DNA from: Rostratula benghalensis
Lineage: Eukaryota; Chordata; Aves; Charadriiformes; Rostratulidae
NCBI GenBank assembly: GCA_013399305.1
Contig: VXAI01000163.1
Location: 1,357,959 to 1,421,958 of the forward strand
Reading direction: 5' to 3'
DNA: 64,000 nucleotides
The stretch's first letter is position 1. Every line of letters begins with the position of its first letter. Shown piece after piece: positions 56,286 through 64,000 of the stretch. Below the pieces are notes generated by a model, which did not search any database, was not told where the DNA came from, and was given only the letters and a program-made list of their open reading frames with translations. Both the position numbers and the translations under genes were made by a program.

Positions 56286-59092
56286 TGAGCCATTTGATCA
56301 CTAGTATCTTCCTCTGACTTGTACACCTTTGTGCTAACAATCAAAGGCAGTCCAGCACCAAAGACTGCCTCACAGGGGTGTTTGAGTGTATTTGTGTACT
56401 CCACAACTGCAAAGTGATCAAGCTGGCTGGCTTTCAGCCACGGAGATGAAATGTTTGACTGGGATGTGATCACACCACAGCCCTTCAATAAGAAGCTGTC
56501 GAATTCAGCTGATGGGAATATACACAGGTTTCTACAGGGAAGCCTTTTGGCTTTCTTCCTCATGGGACTTGCAGAGGGCTTCTCTGGAGAGATCTCATGC
56601 ACTATAAGCTGCAAATAAGCTTGTCAGATCAAGGCACTGCTTTGCTTCCCCCTCCCCTGCCTTTTTTTTTTTTTCTTGCCCATATTTCACCATTTTTCTA
56701 GCTGCTTTGAGAAATCCTGAACTATGCACATTTTGCAATTGTATACCTTGTAACCTTCCTGATAAAGGTTCCTCCATCACTTTCTAACCACCTCCATCTG
56801 AAGGAATGTCACCTCCATGCTCTGGTTGCCAGAAGACAAATACTCTGGGAAACACATCAAGTATCACACGTTAAAGGGCTGCCCTGGCTGCCTGAGGCAC
56901 CACTCTGTTGATGTCTTCACAGAAACACACAGAGGGGGAATCTGAAAGGCTTCCAGCCCCCGACTACATGTGGAAGTGGAGCAGAAATTTTGTGAAGCCC
57001 ATCTGGCCTTCACGTGGAAACACAGGGACCAGTAATGGGGAACAAGTGTTTGCTTTGCTCTTTTCTCTTGTTTTTCTGACCGAAGCAGGGCTTAAAAGCA
57101 AAGAAGGTGAGAAGACAAAGAATATGGGTTGCAGAGAATGAAGCAGCATATTATAAAGCTATTATGTATAGTTGACTAACTGCTTAGCTAGGGGATAACA
57201 AAGTTAGCAATTAGCCATGATGAATAGTTGAAGGGATTTTATAATGATATAGAAAGATTTTCATCTTTATATCAGACAGGTTGAATTTAGGTCAAGTCAG
57301 TACCAACTGAACGTGAATGCCATCTGATTTATTTCATCAGGCTGCGTGGAATGAGCTTGGCCTCTTGTAAGCTCTTTGGGACAAAGGCTTATTCATAAGT
57401 AATTATCCATAATAAGCACCTCAACCTGAATGAGAGGTGCTTTATCCAAGGTACTGTTCAAAAAGCCTAGCCTTGAAAGGGTAAGGATTCAACTAGATAA
57501 AACTGTAAAAGTATAATTTAAATATGACAAAGAGAAGGATGGCATAGCTTGTCCAATGCCTTACAGAAAGTATGTGCCAGAGCTTTACTTGAATCTACGT
57601 TCAATTACAAGCCAGTTCTTCCTGCCTGGGCATTTAGAAATTGCACAATGCCTGTTGGGCAAAACTGCAGTCTATATAAAGAAGCGAGGAACATAAGGTG
57701 CCCTTTACTAGCCACCATGGTCATCAGCATCTTTCAACAGTCTACTTCTGCTCTCACAAATTCCCTCAGCGAGAAGGCGTGTTAGTACCAAGTAACAGCA
57801 TCAGCTTCTGGCTTGCTAGCAAGAGCTATAAACGTTACCTTCACACAATGGACAACTGCTCTTCCACTGGTTTACTGTCAGAGAAGCACTGGTATTTGCA
57901 AGCCACAACTTGTACTTCAGCTCCTTACCAGATATTTTCAGCAATTTAGAATTATGAACCCTCTGTTTTTGACATTTTGGTAATAGTAAATGAAGTACGT
58001 GAGAAGAGATTAGAGGCAACAGAGAATGAAGACGTAGTTAAAGGGCCAAAAAGAGGTAGGAAAGCTGGAAGAAAGGAGGAATTCTAGGAATTAAGTTGAG
58101 CCTGGGAGAAAAGAAGAAATAAAACAAGGACAAGAGACAGGGAGCTTATACACAGAGACCCCAGAGAAATTGCAGTGACCTGAGCCATCAGTGGGGTTAT
58201 AACAGATGCAGTCATTGCCTCTGGCCCAACATGAATTTAAAATCCCACGCACCACAATGCTTCATCTAGCACACTACTAAGCAGCATGTTCTATGCTGAG
58301 TATGTGCAAGGGGACCACATTAGGCATCTGTGGCAACATTACCCTGTTGAGTAACTGGACTTTGCAAATTTTTTGAACATGCATTTCCTTGGGTTCCTGG
58401 AATGGCTACCACAAAGCCTATGGTGTGGAAGTGAGCAGGTGGGAGGATAAACGATCTTCAGTCCCCTCATTCTATGCAGCTTGATACAGGAGAGAAAAAT
58501 AGGAGTTGGCTGAGGTGCCAGAGCCATCGAGGAACTTCCATTGTTAAAAGACCATGGATTGAATAATTATTATCTTTACATTTTGGCTCCTGACATATTT
58601 GACTCCGAGTATCTAACAAAGCATTTTTACTGCACAGTAATGATGACATTGGGACCCTTCTACAAACATCAGAATTTCTAATGCATTGCCTCAGGATATC
58701 CAAAGGCTTACAGCTGTCCAGTTTCAGATTCAGCTGGTCATGCTAGGTTTGACAAGATGACGTATCATCCAGGGACAACCAATTACAAAAAAAAAATGCC
58801 AGTTTTGGGGAAAATAGCAAGGAAAGACTCACGCTCCTGAGAATCTTGAGGCATGAAGGACAGTGCCCATGACCTTCAAGCTTTGTTCACAGTTTTTTAA
58901 ATTGAATGTGATCATTTCAGACCTAGAAAAAAAGCTCAACTGCTTCACAGAAGCAGCTCAGAAAATATACTTTGCATTTGCATAACAGATACTTGTAAAA
59001 CTTAGGGTGGGTCTGCCATGCATCAGTAGACACGAGACCTCCTGCAAGCCTCACTCACTTGCCTCCGTTGACAAGAAGCTGTAATATAAATA

Positions 59093-59110
59093 ACTCTTAG
59101 TCCTAAGAGT
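59093..59110. repeat. Perfect 8-bp inverted repeat, 2-base centre
   Basis: ACTCTTAG, centre TC, then CTAAGAGT. Confidence 0.85.
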
Positions 59111-60597
59111 CTAAAACTATTTGCCAAATTCTGTAAATGAATAATGTCCAATTGTCTATGGTTGAGGGGATGCACAGTAAAAAAAGTACGTAGGGTAAAT
59201 ACAAAATACCATTTAACTCTCATTTTCATTATGATTACAGAGGTTTGGGGGTTTTCCGTAATTTTTCAATAGTTTTAGCCATTGCCTTCTGCTGTCTTTG
59301 GCTAAAAAAGGTGCCAAGATGACAGGTCAAATTTAAAAATTCTTCAAACACAGTTATCCTAATAAAGACTGTTAAAAATGCAAGCCTTGCAAAAATAGGT
59401 TTTCAGGAAATAATGGATCTACACACTTGACATGACTCAATTAAAACCAAAACATAACAGGGAAAAATCACAATGCAAAGCTTTGTGTTTGGATACCTGG
59501 TACACTTTTATAATTTTAATTCCTGTAGAATAATCGTCCTCTCGTCCTCTATAGATCACTGTGCTCCCAAAATGAAATACGCTGAAATTCCAACTAAAGA
59601 TCCTGAAACAAGCCCAATCAGAGGCATTAACAATGCTCCAGTGAGTGTGCTGGCACACTTTCACATTCCAGGTCAATGAAGCTTATTCTAAGCAAAACAT
59701 CTGGAGCACTCTAAATCCAGCTTTCTTTAAAAACTAAATCTATGCTGAGCTTCTCTTCATTTCTTTAAGATGTCATTTAATTACAGTCTTGATCAATGCC
59801 ATTTTGCACAACCATCTCCTGCACTATTTCCCCAGTTAACAATTAAATTATTTTTTTCCCCCTCTTATTCTACTTAAAGTCGTTTTTTGAAGCAGAGCAT
59901 TATAATCTTAACTTGTGGTCACTAGCACTGATTTTTGATCCAAACACAGAATTTAAACGTTGGCATATGGTCAGAAAGTTTTCGAATTTATTCATACCTT
60001 CCTCTGCTTTTATCTTTAAGGCTAGATTCAGATCCAGGCTATGGAAATGAATCTTCATTGCTTCTTCGGCTTTTTAACAGGAGTCAATGATATTGGGATT
60101 GAAATGGAAATGGGAGGAGCACTTCCAACCCACTAAAATGGTGACGAATTATTTAAATAAGCATTCAACAGATTTTGTCTTTTAGATGCATTAACTAAGT
60201 CAAACTGGGATCTTTAGAGAATACACTTTCTTGGCAAAAAACTAATACTACCAAATTCTGGACCTAATTATCCAAGAAATACCCCCACCTCTGCCTTCCT
60301 CTCATGGAAAAAACACAACCCAAGTACACATTTGTCCTGTGACCAATAGGTCCCATCTGCTGCTGCATTCTCAGCCTGAAGGTTTGAGAATGCAAAGGCT
60401 CTGAAGCTACGCCCTGAGTCCATTCACCCTGAAAAGCAAACAAACAAGCCAGGCACACTTCATTCCTCAACAATGTGTTCCTCCACCATAGTACTTTGAG
60501 TTTTTTCCCAAAACAGATGTCTCAGACTGATTTCTGTTTGATACCTCTCCTCCTATATACTCTGAAGTTCCACTTTGGCCTTGTCTTATGGGAAGAA

Positions 60598-61565
60598 TCG
60601 TGGAATCATAGAATTCTGTATGTTGGAAGGGACCATTGAGATCACCTAGTCTCACCATCAACCTAACTCTGATTAAAAAAAAAAAATCAAACCAAACAAC
60701 GACCCATTACTAAACCACAACACTAAGCAGGGTATCAACCTGTCTTTTAAATACCTCCAGGGATGGTGCCTCAACCACTTCCCTGGGCAGCCCATTCCAA
60801 TGCTTAAGAAACCTTTCTATGTAAATTTTTTTCCTGATATCCAATCTGAACATCCCCTGGCACAACTTGAAGCCATTTCCTTGTGTCCTACCACTTGGCA
60901 GAAGAGACCAACCCCCACGTCTCCAGAACCTCCTTTCAGGGACTTGTAAAAAGTGATACAGTCTCCTCTCAGCCTCCTCTTCTCCAGGCTGAACAACCCC
61001 AGCTCCCTCAGCCTCTCCTCATAAGGCTCACTCTCCAGACCCTTCAACAGCTTTGTTGTTGTCCTCTGGACCCACTCCAGCCCCTCAATGTCTTTTTTTT
61101 TGTGGTAAGGGGCCCAAAACTGGACACAGTACTGGAGCTGGGGTCAGTGCCAAGTAGAGTGGAATGATCACCTCCTGAGTCCTACTCTCCATGCTGTTTC
61201 TGATGCAGGCCAGGATGCTGTTGTCCTTCTTGGCCACCTGGGCACACTGCTGGCTCATATTCAGCTGGCTGTTGACTAACATCTCCAGGTCCCTTTCTTC
61301 CAGGCACCTTCAGCTACTCTTCCCCAAGCCTGTAGCACTGCATGGGGTTCCTGTGACCCAAGTGCAAGACCCAGCACTTGGCCTTGTTGAACCTCATCCC
61401 AGTGGCCTCGACCCATTGATCCAGCCTGTCCAGATCCCTCTGCAAAGCCTTTGTCCCGTCAAGCAAGTTGACACTCCCAGCTAGTTTAGTGTCATCTGTA
61501 GACTTACTGAGGGTGTACTCAATTCCCTTGTCCAGGTTATTGATAAAGATGTTGAAAAGAACATC
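60598..61565 (-). mobile_element. CR1 LINE, about 1 kb, minus orientation, with ORF2 3' part
   Basis: The plus strand begins with the reversed terminus (GAATCATAGAATTCTGTATG, TTGGAAGGGACCATTGAGAT) and runs through about 1 kb of CR1. On the minus strand, frames covering 61085-61282 and 60817-61047 read as pieces of the C-terminal part of the CR1 reverse-transcriptase protein: [16 protein letters not shown], then [17 protein letters not shown]. The pieces are in different frames and separated by disruptions, so the copy is dead. An internal A12 run lies just inside the 3' end. The 5' limit near 61565 is approximate. Confidence 0.93.
60817..61282 (-). pseudogene. Broken CR1 ORF2 (reverse transcriptase) C-terminal fragment
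   Basis: Part of the CR1 copy above. The upstream piece (61085-61282) includes [20 protein letters not shown] and the downstream piece (60817-61047) includes [20 protein letters not shown]. These match the region after the reverse-transcriptase core in CR1 ORF2. A frame change between the pieces and the absence of the endonuclease and most of the RT domain show it is a 5'-truncated, inactive remnant. Confidence 0.8.
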
Positions 61566-64000
61566 CTACTGAATCGGTGTCAACTCTTCAGGAGCTTTGC
61601 CCTTCCCCACAAAACTATGGAATAACTACAATAAAGTTAATGCCCAGATTAATGCAGAATTAAACCCCCCTGCCATGTTAAGCAGGATGCAAATAGATGC
61701 AAATACTGCTATGCAATGTCTTTTGCATTGCTCAGCATGAGGTAAGTGAACCATGACTACAGATGTGATTTTCAAAGCAAAAAACCACTCATAACCTCCC
61801 CAGCCACGCTATGGGAAGTTCAATTCAAAGAGAATGTTTGACTTCCTTGAGGTTTATATCACGTAAAGAAGGCCTTGCATTAGACATTATTTTGTGGATG
61901 ATGAGTGAGGAAAATATGCTACTCAGTTTTAGAAAGGATAGCTGAATTCAGTCCTTAAGTAGCATGAGCTCAGTACAGTGGTGATTATCAGGGCATCACT
62001 GAAATGGCAAAACCTCTCAAGATACACCAAAATACTGAACTGTAGCTACACTGCATAAACAAACACAGAGTCCCCCAAAGAAAATATTACTATTTATAAT
62101 TGTACTATAATATGTCCTGGAAGCCTAAGGGAAGATACGAGGGCTCACTGTAGTAGAGACTCAGAAAAGAGTCCCTGTCCCATTACAGATGGACAAATAG
62201 GTACTTATTTTTCAGATAAATAACTGAGATGCAGAAATGATTTGCAGAAATTGACAGGATGCGTGAGACAGAGCTGCAATCCACACATCAGAAGAGAGCA
62301 GCATGCTTTTCATGGTGGCTTCAGTCAGTTCTTGTGGACACATTCACTTAAAAAGTCTCCCAACATCTTTAGAAGACGTGGCTTCAAGTTGTTATTACCC
62401 CAAGGCCCAGGACCTGCATTTGCTTTAAGAGAAACATATCCACAGAGAGCAATGCATTGCTGCACAGGGATGCATGGAGCATAATGTATTATCTGGAAGA
62501 AGTGCCACGCCAACACCTTATGCCATGCAGACATACTGTCACCTGGCTATGAGTAGCAGAAGATGAAAGAGCTGATGTTTGCCAGCTTCCCCAGGCTTTG
62601 TGGTAGTGGCTAGCAACTGCGCTGCCTATTGAAAAGAAACACGGAATGTGCGTGGGTTGTGGCAGGCTGTGTACAGGCTCTTAGGCCAAGATGCAAAAGC
62701 AGCATCTCAGAGGTGGCTTTCTGGGGCACTTGTTTTCTTTCTTTCCTTTTCTAAGACAGAACAACTGAACCATATTCTGGCACCTTGAACAATCCTTCCC
62801 CAAAGAGGATGTTTCCAGTAGCATACAGACTTTTTTGCTATTGCACAGACCTTTGTTTTTCACAGATTTGTAGTAGCCTCCGTGCATTACCTATAAAACT
62901 GAATGCATTTTTTGCCTAGAGTGACTGTCCCTAAGGGAGCAGAGTTCTTGAGGTCTAAACTATCTTCTACCCATGTGCTGCCCCAGGGCTGATTGCTAGC
63001 CTGCATCTGCCATTCACAGGAACTGAAAGTTAGCTGGCCAGAAATAAAAGCTCCTGCAAAGAAAACATGTTTTACAGAAAAAAAACTTGAAAAGAAAAAT
63101 CTGTAATTATCCAGTCACATTAGTGACAGTGAGATCCTCCCAGCTTTCCAGCCAGGTACAATTAGGAATTGTTTTAAACAATCAATGAGTTAATTACAGC
63201 AGTAACTTTCCATTACATTTCACAGGGAATGTATTGTGTGGTGGGAGACATGAGAAACTGCAAAGTGGTACTTCCATTTGAAAAACAAGTAGAAACAATA
63301 CCAGGGTGAGCAGCCCATGCCCAAGTCCTGCACGACTTCCCAGCAGCACTTCTCCTGGCAGTGCCAGTGGCTGCCGAGTCCCTCTGGAGCAGGCTTGGCA
63401 CTGCAGAGTGCCTCTTTCCCCTTCGTGGCTGCATGTTTTGCTCACAAAAAGACCTAAAGCCCCTGTAAGGCTCAAAATACGTCTCTTCCCGCACACAGAA
63501 TCTCACCTAACCCACCAAAAGGATGCTCTGGGGTACAGCAGATGCAGTCTAGCAACGCAACTGCCATCCACCGCTCTCTTACATTAGGTAATTTGCTTTG
63601 AAGTGGCTTAAATAAGACAGGACTCCTGTTAATAACCACTTTTAACTTTGGAGACCGGATTGTTGAGACTTTCCTCACCTTTTTTGTCTCTATGTTTTTA
63701 AAGTTTCTTACGCACAAAGATTAATGACTTCACCATCCCTGTGAAACAAGGAAAAATAGGGGGGAGCATTGCTAAGCATATCTACAGCTTATGTATCTGT
63801 ACATGAATCCTGCTGTTTAGCTGTGATTTGCTGCAGAAGCACAATTTTAGCATAGTATGAGATACTCATTTATAGCAAGACAATTGATAAATTGATGCCT
63901 ACTGTAAGAGCTGGCATCATAATCTAGTACCTCGAGCTTTTGTGGTTCATTATCATCTCAAGAGTGCTCATTTCTGCATTCAATTACATGTTGCCAGAAC

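Larger units (their letters stand above)
45661..64000. other. Non-coding DNA upstream of the alternative promoter, probably long-isoform intron
   Basis: No exon was recognised. The N-terminal peptides expected of long PHACTR1 were not seen among readable frames on the minus strand. The interval holds three CR1 copies, a 32-base dispersed direct repeat, two small tandem duplications and a short palindrome. Assignment to a PHACTR1 intron is inference from the known large size of the gene and the existence of longer isoforms. Confidence 0.45.

Noticed and set aside
61191..61484. 97-codon plus-strand ORF
   Set aside because: It is antisense to the long CR1 copy and has no independent support.

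Overview
This window looks like intronic DNA from a bird (or a close sauropsid). It contains several truncated CR1 retroposons with the usual avian 3' end, few other repeats, one short CpG-rich island and vertebrate-type splice sites. No bacterial or viral gene organisation is visible. Almost all open reading frames here are chance or repeat-derived.

The only gene I can support is PHACTR1 (phosphatase and actin regulator 1), on the minus strand. A 165-nt internal exon at 23698-23862 encodes the conserved basic segment just before the first RPEL actin-binding motif. About 21.2 kb upstream in the direction of transcription lies a second coding segment at 45071-45245. It opens with an ATG, ends at a strong GTGAGT donor, sits in the window's only CpG-rich stretch (about 44870-45660), and ends in exactly the phase needed to splice into the 23698-23862 exon. 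I read it as an alternative promoter and first coding exon, giving PHACTR1 an N-terminus different from the long form. The identification of the first exon is inference; the internal exon is secure.

Layout: 1-23697 is the intron downstream of the internal exon, with a CR1 copy at about 330-632. The internal exon is at 23698-23862. The intron from 23863 to 45070 contains a 43-base assembly gap at 36268-36310, a pyrimidine-rich stretch near 41.6-42.4 kb, an ancient MIR-like remnant near 40.9 kb and a 50-base polypurine tract close to the upstream donor. The first exon and CpG-rich promoter occupy about 44870-45660. From about 45.7 kb to the end lies DNA upstream of that promoter, presumably an intron of the long PHACTR1 form. 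It carries three CR1 copies (about 50297-50745, 56150-56285 and 60598-61565), the last being long enough to show the C-terminal part of the CR1 reverse-transcriptase ORF on the minus strand.

The exon carrying the rest of the first RPEL motif, and the N-terminal exons of the long isoform, were not found; short exons could have been missed by eye.
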